Source: FEN-1191 sp964528845
GTDB taxonomy: Bacteria > Pseudomonadota > Gammaproteobacteria > Steroidobacterales > Steroidobacteraceae
Length of the DNA: 64,000 nt
Assembly (NCBI GenBank): GCA_964528845.1
Contig: CAZGVE010000015.1
Span: 9,838-73,837, forward strand
Reading direction: 5' to 3'
The notes under the pieces: generated by a model
The model's input: the letters and a program-made list of their open reading frames with translations, nothing else
What the model was told of the DNA's origin: nothing
Databases searched by the model: none
Translations under genes and position numbers: made by a program
Shown: positions 44,027 through 52,151 of the stretch, one piece after another
Layout: every line of letters begins with the position of its first letter
How positions within the stretch are numbered: position 1 is the first letter of the stretch

Positions 44027-44957
44027 GGCTCACGGCTCCGTCGGCCGCCGGATCGTTGACGCGCGCGAACACCGCCTCCAGGGTCGGCTGCTCGTGCGCG
44101 AGCGCGTACAGCGCGAAGCCCGCGCGCTGCACGGCCGCACTGACGCGCGGCGCCGCCGCCTCGGGCGCCTCGAGCGCGTAGTGGTAGCGATCGGCACTGC
44201 CGCCGAGCAGGCTTAAGGACGCCACTCCTTCCACCGCCAGCAGCACCGGGCGTACCGCGTCCTCGTTGCGGTCCAGCGTCACGAGCAGCCTCGAGCCGCG
44301 TTGCAGGTCCGCCAGGCGGGCATCGACTGCCATCCGTCCCGCGCGCAGGATCAGCACCCGGGAGCTGACCGCCTGCACTTCCTGCAGGATGTGGGTCGAT
44401 AGAATGACGGTGGCTGATTTCGCCAGCTCATGGATCAGTGCGCGCATGTGCTGGATCTGCGTCGGATCCAGGCCGTTGGTCGGTTCATCCAGGATCACGA
44501 TGTCCGGCTGGTGCAGGATCGCCTGTGCGACGCCGACACGCTGCCGGTACCCGCGGGACAGGGTCTGGATGCCTTTGCGTGCCTGCTCCTGCAGTTCCGT
44601 GCGCCGCATCGCCGAGGCCACTGCCGAGGCGCGCCGGCCGGCCGGCACGTCGTGCAACGCCGCCTGGTATTCGAGGAACTCGACGACCGTCATGTCCGGC
44701 CAGACCGGACAGTTCTCCGGCAGGTAGCCGATGCGCCGCTGGATGGCCGCCCGATCGGGCCCGATATCGAGAGTACCGATGCGGATCGAGCCGCTGGTCG
44801 GCTCCAGATAGCCGGTCAGCATCTTCATGATGGTGGTCTTGCCGGCACCGTTGTGACCGAGCAGGCCCACGATCTCGCCCGGCGCGATGTCGAAACTCAC
44901 CGTATCGACGGCCCGCACGGAGCCATACAGGCGCGTCAGCTCTCGCACCGTGATCAT
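44016..44957 (-). CDS. ABC transporter ATP-binding protein (GldA/NosF-like)
   Basis: 313 residues. Walker A LLGHNGAGKTT, Q-loop YLPENCPV, signature LSRGYRQRV (GldA-like, in place of LSGGQ), Walker B IVILDEPTNGLD and the switch histidine in STHILQEV. The C-terminal 90 residues form the accessory domain of this subfamily. AGGACCTGAA precedes the ATG. It is first in the three-gene Gld-like operon; the cargo is unknown. Confidence 0.95.
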   Translation of the reverse strand: MITVRELTRLYGSVRAVDTVSFDIAPGEIVGLLGHNGAGKTTIMKMLTGYLEPTSGSIRIGTLDIGPDRAAIQRRIGYLPENCPVWPDMTVVEFLEYQAALHDVPAGRRASAVASAMRRTELQEQARKGIQTLSRGYRQRVGVAQAILHQPDIVILDEPTNGLDPTQIQHMRALIHELAKSATVILSTHILQEVQAVSSRVLILRAGRMAVDARLADLQRGSRLLVTLDRNEDAVRPVLLAVEGVASLSLLGGSADRYHYALEAPEAAAPRVSAAVQRAGFALYALAHEQPTLEAVFARVNDPAADGAVSRAA

Positions 44958-45165
44958 TTCAGGTCCTTAAAAGTTGCCGGCTCTCTCAAGACCGGTCCGA
45001 CGCGGATCGACCCGTCGGGCGCGTAAAAGTTCCAACCGCGCCCGCCGCCGCCGCGGCGCGCATATTAACCCGACTCGCGCTCCGCCGCGCTGCCCTGCCA
45101 TTAAGGAGTGGCCGGCACCGTGCAGTTGCCGCACAATCCCCGAAACAACTACTGGGGGTTCGATC

Positions 45166-46224
45166 ATGCATTTCGCCCGCGTCACGATGGCGGCTGCCGG
45201 CGCCGCATTCGCTCTGGGCCTGGGGCTGGCGCCAGCGCAGGCCGCACCGGGCATCCCGAAGCAACAGCAGGCGATCGTGCAGCACGGCTCCGGTGGCCCG
45301 GATGTACTCAAGCTCGAGAGCATCCCGGTGCTCGAGCCTGCCAGCGGGCAGGTGCTGATCCGCGTCTACGCGGCGTCGGTCAATCCGGCGGACTGGAGCG
45401 CGCTCGGACAGGCGCCGGCCGCTGGCGCCCCGGCCAATCGCGTTCCGGGACTCGATGTCGCAGGCGTCATCGTCGCCGTCGGGCCGGACGTGACGGATCG
45501 CAAGCCAGGCATGGCGGTATTCGCGCTGGTAGACCACTCCGCCAGTGGACTCAATGGTGCTTATGAGCAGTACAGCATTGCCAGAGCGAGCGCTACAGCC
45601 CCGAAGCCGCGCAACGTGAGCTATGCGGAGGCGGCCGGGTTGGGCGTGGTTGGCGTCACGGCGCTGCGCGCGCTGGATGCCGCCGGCGTGCAGACCGGTC
45701 AGCGCGTACTGATCACGGGCGTTGCCGGAGGTGTCGGCAGCATTGCTGCACAGATGGCGGTCGCACGCGGGGCCATCGTGCTCGGCACCGCCTCACCACG
45801 CCATGAAGAGTTCGTGCGCGGACTCGGGGTCACGAAGTTCATCGACTATACGAAGGGCGATGTCGCAGCCCAGGCCGGGCAGACCGACGCGGTCATCGAC
45901 ACCGTCGGCGGCAGCGAAGCGGTCGATGCGTTCCATACCGTGAAGTCCGGTGGTCACTTCGTCAGCATTGCGCGCGCCGACCTCAAGCCCGAGCAGTGCA
46001 CAGCCGCGCAGGTTCAATGCTCGGGCTCGCCGGGCCATGCCGCCGATGCGCCGGTGGCGGTCGTGCTGCAGGTCGCGCAGCTCGCCGGACAGGGGAAGCT
46101 CAAGGTCCACGTCGATCGCAGCTTCCCGCTCGGCAGCGCCGCCGATGCGCTGCAGTTCGTGCACCAGGGTCACACGGAAGGCAAGGTGATTCTCGCGGTC
46201 ACGCCGCGGGCGACGCAGCGCTAG
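45166..46224 (+). CDS. exported zinc-type alcohol dehydrogenase-like oxidoreductase
   Basis: 352 residues. The N-terminus is a convincing Sec signal (MAAAGAAFALGLGLAPAQA). The rest is a medium-chain dehydrogenase of the quinone-oxidoreductase branch: VRVYAASVNPADW-type N-domain and the NADP site ITGVAGGVGSIAAQMAVARG. The zinc ligands of true alcohol dehydrogenases are absent. Medium-chain enzymes need NADP(H), which is scarce in the periplasm, so export is odd. GGGGG stands upstream of the ATG. A much longer open frame upstream is rejected because of its arginine-rich composition. It converges with the next gene, with a 26-bp overlap. Confidence 0.88.
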   Translation: MHFARVTMAAAGAAFALGLGLAPAQAAPGIPKQQQAIVQHGSGGPDVLKLESIPVLEPASGQVLIRVYAASVNPADWSALGQAPAAGAPANRVPGLDVAGVIVAVGPDVTDRKPGMAVFALVDHSASGLNGAYEQYSIARASATAPKPRNVSYAEAAGLGVVGVTALRALDAAGVQTGQRVLITGVAGGVGSIAAQMAVARGAIVLGTASPRHEEFVRGLGVTKFIDYTKGDVAAQAGQTDAVIDTVGGSEAVDAFHTVKSGGHFVSIARADLKPEQCTAAQVQCSGSPGHAADAPVAVVLQVAQLAGQGKLKVHVDRSFPLGSAADALQFVHQGHTEGKVILAVTPRATQR

Positions 46225-47524
46225 CGGCCGCGTCCGGCTCCGCGCGCGTATCCTCGTAACGTCTGCCCAGCCGGTACGCGATCGGGAACCACAGCGCCGA
46301 GATCACCGCGCCGGCAATGGCCAGTCCGGCCACGCCGAAGGGCAACACCGCCGCGCTCAGCCACGAGGAGGTCAGATCGCCGAAGCGGTAGACCACCGTA
46401 TCGATCACGTTCTTGGCCTTGTACTTGGCCTGCTGGTCCACGACCGTGAACAGCATGTCCCGACTGGGCTTTGCAATCGCATACTCGGCGAAGCGACGCA
46501 CGACCTGGATCGTGCCCAGCACCATCAGCACCGGCGAGAACGCCACCGCCAGGAAGGCGACGACCATGATGACCGGATTGAGCAGCAGTCCTGCGGTCAC
46601 GCCGAAGCGCCGGATGAGCCGCCCGGTGCCGAACAGCTGGATGAACACCGCGATGCCGTTGGTGGCAAGATCGATCGTCGCGAATGCCCGCGTGCGCGCG
46701 GCGCGGGTCGCGAACTGGTGGGTGATCAGGTCCTGCAGCTGGAAGTAGATCACCGTCGATATCGTGGTCATCAGCAGGATGAACAGCGCGATCATCAGCA
46801 GATAGCGTGACCTGAACAGCAGCGTGAAGCCCTCGAAGGGATTGCCGCCGAGCCTGTGATCGAGACTGGTCGGCTGCGTGTCCGCACCAAGGGCCGCGAG
46901 CTTGCGCTTTTCCGTCTCCACCACGCGCACCAGGAACGCGGTCACCGCGAAGCCGGCCGCGGAGATCAGCAGCAGCGTATTGGTGCCGACGGCATTGACG
47001 AACAGCACCGTGAAGGCTGGCGCACAGATCGTTCCGACGGTGCCGCCCGCTGCGATGAAACCGAACAGTCGCTTGGCCTGGGTGCGGGAGAAGATGTCGG
47101 CCATCAGGCTCCAGAACACCGAGATCGTCAGCAGATTGAAGGTACTTGTCCAGATGAAGAATGCCGCCGCGACCCACCGATCGTTCGCGACCGTCCGGAA
47201 CAGCGCATAGAACACGACCATCGTCAGCGCGATGAAGCCGTATACCCATGGCAGGAAGGTCGCGAGCCTGATGCGCGAGGCGAAACCGGCGTAGATCGGC
47301 GCCACCGCGAAACTGACGATGAACGTGCCGGTGAACAGCTCCTGCAGGTGGGCGACGCCATAGACCGTGCCCATCGTGTCGCGTAGCGGGCGCAGGATGA
47401 AATAGCTGGCCATCAGGAAGAAGAAATAGACGAACGAGACGACCACCGCCTTGACCTCGGCGGGCTCGACTGCCGCTATCAGCTTTAAGCTCCTGGCGAA
47501 CGGCCCCGGTGCGGCGCTGCTCAT
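46199..47524 (-). CDS. ATP/ADP-translocase-like MFS transporter, copy 1
   Basis: 441 residues, about 12 helices. It has the NTP/NDP exchanger-related pattern: FFFLMASYFILRPLRDTMGT near the N-terminus and AKPSRDMLFTVVDQQAKYKA, then NVIDTVVYRFGDLTSSW near the C-terminus. True translocases occur in intracellular bacteria and plastids; free-living bacteria have distant relatives of unknown substrate, and this is one. It is a tandem paralogue of the gene at 47562, which shares the same motifs. Confidence 0.85.
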   Translation of the reverse strand: MSSAAPGPFARSLKLIAAVEPAEVKAVVVSFVYFFFLMASYFILRPLRDTMGTVYGVAHLQELFTGTFIVSFAVAPIYAGFASRIRLATFLPWVYGFIALTMVVFYALFRTVANDRWVAAAFFIWTSTFNLLTISVFWSLMADIFSRTQAKRLFGFIAAGGTVGTICAPAFTVLFVNAVGTNTLLLISAAGFAVTAFLVRVVETEKRKLAALGADTQPTSLDHRLGGNPFEGFTLLFRSRYLLMIALFILLMTTISTVIYFQLQDLITHQFATRAARTRAFATIDLATNGIAVFIQLFGTGRLIRRFGVTAGLLLNPVIMVVAFLAVAFSPVLMVLGTIQVVRRFAEYAIAKPSRDMLFTVVDQQAKYKAKNVIDTVVYRFGDLTSSWLSAAVLPFGVAGLAIAGAVISALWFPIAYRLGRRYEDTRAEPDAAASAASPAA

Positions 47525-47561
47525 GATTCTTCCTCCGCGCTCGGGCGACTATAGTCGATCA

Positions 47562-48878
47562 TCAATTCGACGCGCCATCGATCCGGGCGCTGCGCAGGGC
47601 CTCGTAGCGAGCGCCGAGTGCCACCGCCGCCGCCCCCCACGCCGCGGACACGCCGAGCGCAAGTGTCATGGCCCCCAGCAGGCCGGCACCGGCGGCGCGC
47701 AATCCCGCCTGAATCCAGGCACCGGTCAGGTCGCCGAAGCGGTACACGACCGTGTCAATCACGTTCTTCGCCTTGTACTTCGCCTCCTGTTCCACGACCG
47801 TGAACAGCAGTTCGCGGCTCGGGCGGGCGATTGCGTATTGAGTGATGCGCTGCAGGGCCCTGGCCGTCTGCACCATGAAGAATGAGGGCGAAATGAGGAT
47901 GCCGACACACGCTGCGAGCATGATCAGCGGCGTGAGCAGCAGGCTGGTGGTCACTCCAAATCGCTGCAGCACACGCCCGAGCCCGAACACGAGGATGATC
48001 GCGGAGCAGATATTGACGAACAGATCCACGTCGGCAAATGCGATCGTGCGCCGTGCGAGGCCCGCGTAGGTACTGGCGATCAGGTCGGTCTGCAGGAAAT
48101 ACAGGATCGTAGCGATCCACGTCATCAGCACGATGAAGGCCGCCTGCCCCATCAAGAAACGCGACTTCAAGAGCAGCCGGAAACCGCGCCACGGATTGCC
48201 CGGCAGGCTGTGATCGAGCGTGGTCGGCTGCGCGTCGCTCCCCATCGCGTGCAGCCGCACCTTTTCCCGCACCAGCAGCTGCACCACCAGGATCATCACG
48301 GCGAAGCCGGCGATGGCGACCAGCAGCAGGCCGTCGATGCCGAGCGATGCGGCCAGGCTCTTGGTCACGATCGGACCGGCGATCGCGCCCAGCTCGCCGC
48401 CGGCCGCGATGAATGCAAACAGGCGCGTGGCCTGTGGGGGCGAGAACAGATCCGCCATGAAAGTCCAGAACACCGAGATCAGGATCAGGTTGATGGCGCT
48501 GAACCACCAGTAGTACGCGGCGGCTACCCAGCGGCTCTGCGGCGCGGTGTGAAACAGCACGTAGAACACCAGCAAGTTGCCCAGCAGGAACCAGAACACT
48601 CCGGGCAGCAGGCGCGTCAGTTTGAATCGGGATGCACACCAGGAATATGCCGGTGCGCACAGCAGCATGATGATGAAAGTTCCGGTGAACAGCCGCTGCA
48701 GCTCCTGGACTCCGAACACCGTGGCCATGGTGTCGCGCAGCGGTCGCAGGATGTAATAACTGCCGAGCAGCACGAAGTTGAAGCAGAACGCGAGCGCAAC
48801 CGCCCTGCGCTCCTGCGGTGCCACACTGAGGCCGATGCCGAGCAGGCGCGCGAACGGACCGGGGGGTTCCTGAGCCAT
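47562..48878 (-). CDS. ATP/ADP-translocase-like MFS transporter, copy 2
   Basis: About 438 residues with the same architecture as its downstream neighbour: NFVLLGSYYILRPLRDTMAT, then IARPSRELLFTVVEQEAKYK and NVIDTVVYRFGDLTGAW. The two differ elsewhere, so the duplication is old. The ATG at 48878 is chosen; GTG 48893 would add five residues. The pair probably forms one operon transcribed leftwards. The substrate is unknown; nucleotide exchange is only suggested by family. Confidence 0.85.
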   Translation of the reverse strand: MAQEPPGPFARLLGIGLSVAPQERRAVALAFCFNFVLLGSYYILRPLRDTMATVFGVQELQRLFTGTFIIMLLCAPAYSWCASRFKLTRLLPGVFWFLLGNLLVFYVLFHTAPQSRWVAAAYYWWFSAINLILISVFWTFMADLFSPPQATRLFAFIAAGGELGAIAGPIVTKSLAASLGIDGLLLVAIAGFAVMILVVQLLVREKVRLHAMGSDAQPTTLDHSLPGNPWRGFRLLLKSRFLMGQAAFIVLMTWIATILYFLQTDLIASTYAGLARRTIAFADVDLFVNICSAIILVFGLGRVLQRFGVTTSLLLTPLIMLAACVGILISPSFFMVQTARALQRITQYAIARPSRELLFTVVEQEAKYKAKNVIDTVVYRFGDLTGAWIQAGLRAAGAGLLGAMTLALGVSAAWGAAAVALGARYEALRSARIDGASN

Positions 48879-48951
48879 ATATTCGTTGCCCACGGATCGG
48901 GGCGTATGCTACCTGCGCGCCGCAACAAAAGCATCGAAGCATCGGCGCGCG

Positions 48952-49178
48952 GTGCTCGCGCAGGGCACAGAGCCGAAGATCGGCTTCATCGGCGTCGGCA
49001 AGATTGGCGGCGGCCTAACGTCCGCGCAGAGCTTTGANNNNNNNNNNNNNNNNNNNNNNNNNNNNNNNNNNNNNNNNNNNNNNNNNNNNNNNNNNNNNNN
49101 NNNNNNNNNNNNNNNNNNNNNNNNNNNNNNNNNNNNNTGACCGCGGCCGAGATCCGTAGCGCACTCGGTCTGAAGTAG
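48952..49178 (+). CDS. NAD(P)-binding protein, broken by an assembly gap
   Basis: Only the two ends are visible. Before the gap: a GTG start and EPKIGFIGVGKIGGGLTSAQ, a clear Rossmann nucleotide-binding motif of the F420/proC/6-phosphogluconate-dehydrogenase kind. After the gap: a frame ending in TAAEIRSALGLK and a stop at 49176-49178. Whether both ends belong to one gene, and how much is missing, cannot be told; a whole gene may have been compressed into 100 N. It diverges from the translocase-like pair. Confidence 0.45.
49038..49137. other. assembly gap of 100 N
   Basis: The flanks share only TGA. The left flank is the start of a Rossmann-fold gene and the right flank a C-terminal end, so several hundred bases may be missing. 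Confidence 0.85.
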
Positions 49179-49181
49179 CGC

Positions 49182-49889
49182 CTAGGCGGCTCGGCGCCGC
49201 AGTGCCAGGAAGCCTAGCCCGCTCAGCATCAGCCAGGCGCTCGTCGGCAGCGGGACGGGCGTCAGCGACGTGATCTGGTATTGCAGCACTCCGGACCCGG
49301 GATCAGTGGTGCCGTTCCCAAGATTGCTCGAGAAGAAACCGAGGCCGGTGATTCCGCCGGTGAACAGCGGCAATCCACTCGCATCGAACGGGTCGCCAGT
49401 GCTGGACAACAGTTGGAATTCGGATTGCGGATTTCCCCCGCCGGTCGACGTGAAGTCATTGCTCTCGCCGCCGGTGTAGACACCAGCGGTTGCCGCGTTC
49501 TGTCCGACCGCCGCGACGTACGGCGTGCCCTCGACAAATGACTGCGAAAAGGTCGCACTCGGATTACTGGACGTGAGGTAGTCGATGCCGCCGACATCTG
49601 CGTGCGTCGTGAATACGTAGGCGCTGTTCGACGGAATCGAAACGGACGTGCCGTTGGTGTTCACGCTGGACCAGTTCGAGGTCAACGACACCGGCAGCAC
49701 CGACTGCGAAGGATTGCCGTTGCCGATATTGATCGTGTAGGTGCCGGTTACCGAAGCCCCGATCGCTATGGAACTGTAGATCCCGGTGGCGCCGAAGACC
49801 CTGCCCGTGAAATCGTAGGTCACGGAACTGGCCTCGGCCGCGACTGGAATCGCGAGCGTGGCGGCGAGAATCAGGACTGCACTGCGCAC
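49182..49889 (-). CDS. VPLPT-type PEP-CTERM sorting protein
   Basis: 235 residues. Signal peptide (MRSAVLILAATLAIPVAAEA), then a beta-rich Gly/Ser/Asn secreted part (YTINIGNGNPSQSVLPVSLT). The C-terminus VPLPTSAWLMLSGLGFLALRRRAA-like tail is an exosortase signal, closely like that of the protein at 34437 (VPLP..AWL.LSG.G). The start codon is GTG at 49889. The function of the secreted part is unknown. It is the last of a row of minus-strand secreted genes. Confidence 0.87.
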   Translation of the reverse strand: MRSAVLILAATLAIPVAAEASSVTYDFTGRVFGATGIYSSIAIGASVTGTYTINIGNGNPSQSVLPVSLTSNWSSVNTNGTSVSIPSNSAYVFTTHADVGGIDYLTSSNPSATFSQSFVEGTPYVAAVGQNAATAGVYTGGESNDFTSTGGGNPQSEFQLLSSTGDPFDASGLPLFTGGITGLGFFSSNLGNGTTDPGSGVLQYQITSLTPVPLPTSAWLMLSGLGFLALRRRAA

Positions 49890-49962
49890 TGGTGCTGCTC
49901 TTTCTTTATAGATGCGACCGTCGACCCGACTCTACGAAACGCCTGCAGCACGGTCAACACGC

Positions 49963-49994
49963 GATGAATCCCTGCACTGCGGATGAATCCCTGC
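49963..49994. repeat. two direct copies of a 13-bp unit
   Basis: GATGAATCCCTGC occurs at 49963-49975 and again at 49982-49994, a period of 19. It lies between the VPLPT gene start and the terminator of the phosphoesterase gene. No function is known. Confidence 0.6.
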
Positions 49995-50014
49995 GGTGCG
50001 CGTTATGACAAATA

Positions 50015-50043
50015 GGGCCGGCCCTGCGGATCAGGGCCGGCCC
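50015..50043 (-). terminator. rho-independent terminator of the phosphoesterase gene
   Basis: A perfect 12-bp stem (GGGCCGGCCCTG / CAGGGCCGGCCC) with a 5-nt loop lies 8 nt past the stop at 50051, followed on the minus strand by TATTTGTC. Confidence 0.75.
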
Positions 50044-50050
50044 GACGCAC

Positions 50051-51304
50051 CTACTCGTCCCGGGAACGCCCGCCGAACAGCTCGCTCATCACGTGCGACG
50101 TGGAATCACAGGCGTGGTTCAGGCAGGGCAGCCCGAAACCGGCCTCCAGCGTACGCAGCAGCGAGAAATGATCGTAGGGCGCGGAGCTCACGACGCCGTT
50201 GCGCGCGTAGTTGGTCTCCACCAGCAGGACCACCTTGTTGGCCACGTTGTCGTAGTCGTCCTCGTCCCAGACCACGACGATCGCATTGCGACCATCGCGC
50301 CAGGTCGGCGACTGCTTGATGCCGTGGACGATCTTCGCCAGCGCGGCGTCGCCCTCGGCAATCAGCAGATTGGATTCTGCCGACGTGCCGGAGCTGCACA
50401 CCGGGGTGCCTCCCGAGACGAAGCCATGCATGTCGTGGCATTGATTCGGCACGATGAAGAACAGGTTGGGCGCACGCTGGGGATGCTGCAGATCGGCCCA
50501 CAGTCCCGCATCACCATCGAAGTCCACGACCCGCGACAGGCTCAAGGACGGCTCGGCGCCGGCCTGGATGTTCTCGAAGTACACGAACGGGTTGTGCTTG
50601 ACGGCATAGAGCTTCTGGATCGGCCCAGGCTGGAACACGCTCTGCTGGCCATCCGAGCCGTTCGAACTCAGGTTCGAGAACACGCCATCGGAATAGTTCA
50701 CGCCGAACACTCCGGGTACCACGCTCGGCAGGCTCTCCTCGTACGCCTTCCACGAGCGATTGGTCTCGACGAGCTGATCAGCGATGGATTTCCCGACGTA
50801 CGATGCAGCGGGATAGCTATAGAGCGCGCAGTTGTTGGCTACAGGACTGGCGGGCGCGCCCAGCTGCCCGTTGCAGTCAGTCGCCGCCACCGCGGTCTGC
50901 ACGACGGCATTGTCGGTGCCGGTGCCGGCGATCGGGGGCAGCGCGTGCAGGCAGCCGGTGCTCCCCGGGGCGTGGTCGACACAGCCCGTGTTCAGCCATG
51001 CCGGCCAGTAGTCATTGCTCAGGCCGAAGTTCGATCCGCCGACGATCTCCAGGTAGTTCGGCGCACTCGGATGGCCGACCGCATAGTAGTTCGTCGCCTG
51101 ATTGACCTCGGACGCGTAGGCGTTGATGAACGGCGCATAGGTCGTATTGCCGAGGATCGTGGAGACGTCTTCGTTCTCCATGACGATCACGAACACGTGA
51201 TCGAGCGGGCCAATGCGGGCCGCATGCTCGTTCGCGTTGTCCGCCTGTGCCGCCGCGGCAAAAGTGCTCGCGGCCATGGCTGCCATTACCAGTAGCTGTC
51301 GCAT
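50051..51304 (-). CDS. exported phosphoesterase family protein (PF04185 type)
   Basis: 417 residues with a signal peptide (LLVMAAMAASTFAAAAQA). The first conserved block is DHVFVIVMENEDVSTILG, where the family places its metal-binding glutamate and catalytic residue. Later blocks are NLFFIVPNQCHDMHGFV and AIVVVWDEDDYDNVANKVVL, with DHFSLLRTLEAGFGL near the end. This family includes acid phosphatases (AcpA) and phospholipases C; the substrate cannot be decided. Six or more cysteines suggest disulfides. The ATG at 51304 has GGAGG upstream. Confidence 0.92.
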   Translation of the reverse strand: MRQLLVMAAMAASTFAAAAQADNANEHAARIGPLDHVFVIVMENEDVSTILGNTTYAPFINAYASEVNQATNYYAVGHPSAPNYLEIVGGSNFGLSNDYWPAWLNTGCVDHAPGSTGCLHALPPIAGTGTDNAVVQTAVAATDCNGQLGAPASPVANNCALYSYPAASYVGKSIADQLVETNRSWKAYEESLPSVVPGVFGVNYSDGVFSNLSSNGSDGQQSVFQPGPIQKLYAVKHNPFVYFENIQAGAEPSLSLSRVVDFDGDAGLWADLQHPQRAPNLFFIVPNQCHDMHGFVSGGTPVCSSGTSAESNLLIAEGDAALAKIVHGIKQSPTWRDGRNAIVVVWDEDDYDNVANKVVLLVETNYARNGVVSSAPYDHFSLLRTLEAGFGLPCLNHACDSTSHVMSELFGGRSRDE

Positions 51305-51412
51305 TCGAAGCCTCCGCTTGTGTTGGATGCGCACCGCAACGGGCGCAGGCGGAGTGTTGACTGGATCCGTTACCGGAACATGTCGCCTGCATTACCAATT
51401 GGCAACTGTCGT

Positions 51413-52033
51413 CTACTCCTGTTCGCGAACGACACCGGCGATCGGAATGGCCGAGATCGTCAGGTTCTGCATCACGATGCTGTTATTGCGCGCCGAGGGC
51501 GTGCATAGCAGCGCAACACTGCCGATAGCCTGCCCGTCGGAGGCAAAGATGTAGCCAAGGTTCAGCGTCTGGAGCGAGGACATATCGTAGTAATAATCGG
51601 CCGTGGACGGATTGTGGCGAAACATCGCGGGTGTAGCGATGAGGGTCGTCGAGCGGCCGCCGGCAGCGTCGATGAACTGACAACTGACAGAGGCATAGGC
51701 GATCTTGCCGGAAGTGCTGTCGACGCCGTCGGTCAGCAGCGCCTGAAACTGCGCGCTGATCTGCCAGGTGCCCGCGGGCAGGATCAGCTGCTTCGCGAAC
51801 GTTCCCGGATCGTTCGGGCCGAACGAGACATCATTGCGCCGGCTCCACAGGTAGCTCAGCCCGCTCTGAGGTCCTTTTGGCGCAGCTACCTGACCGGTAT
51901 TGATACGACTGAGTTCTGGCACGCGATACGGCAGGATGACCTGTGCCCATGAGGGCGAGGCACATGCCACGGCGATGCCCAGCGCGACGATTGTTCGACC
52001 GTAGCGCCGGATGGAGCACGACTCTGTAAGCAC
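51413..52033 (-). CDS. secreted protein of unknown function
   Basis: 206 residues. Signal peptide (YGRTIVALGIAVACASPSWA), then a beta-rich mature part with aromatic runs (FRHNPSTADYYYDMSSLQTL) and two cysteines (SCQFIDAAGG and LLCTPSARN), probably a disulfide-bonded beta sandwich. I do not recognise the family. The GTG at 52033 has an AGGAGA site at ideal spacing and is preferred to the longer frame. It sits among other secreted proteins on the same strand. Confidence 0.75.
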   Translation of the reverse strand: MLTESCSIRRYGRTIVALGIAVACASPSWAQVILPYRVPELSRINTGQVAAPKGPQSGLSYLWSRRNDVSFGPNDPGTFAKQLILPAGTWQISAQFQALLTDGVDSTSGKIAYASVSCQFIDAAGGRSTTLIATPAMFRHNPSTADYYYDMSSLQTLNLGYIFASDGQAIGSVALLCTPSARNNSIVMQNLTISAIPIAGVVREQE

Positions 52034-52151
52034 GGCATTCTCCTGAAGGTGACATCGATACACCCCCATGAGTCGCAGGTGGAGTCGAAATGGTTCGAGC
52101 GACCCTCAGCGCACCCCACCGCCGGCCAGCAGCTGCGGGACTGCGCTCTAC

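Noticed and set aside
41480..44059. Very long open frame antisense to the Gld permease fusion
   Set aside because: Composition is Arg/Gln/His-rich, as expected of a shadow frame; the opposite strand has clear membrane and ABC motifs.
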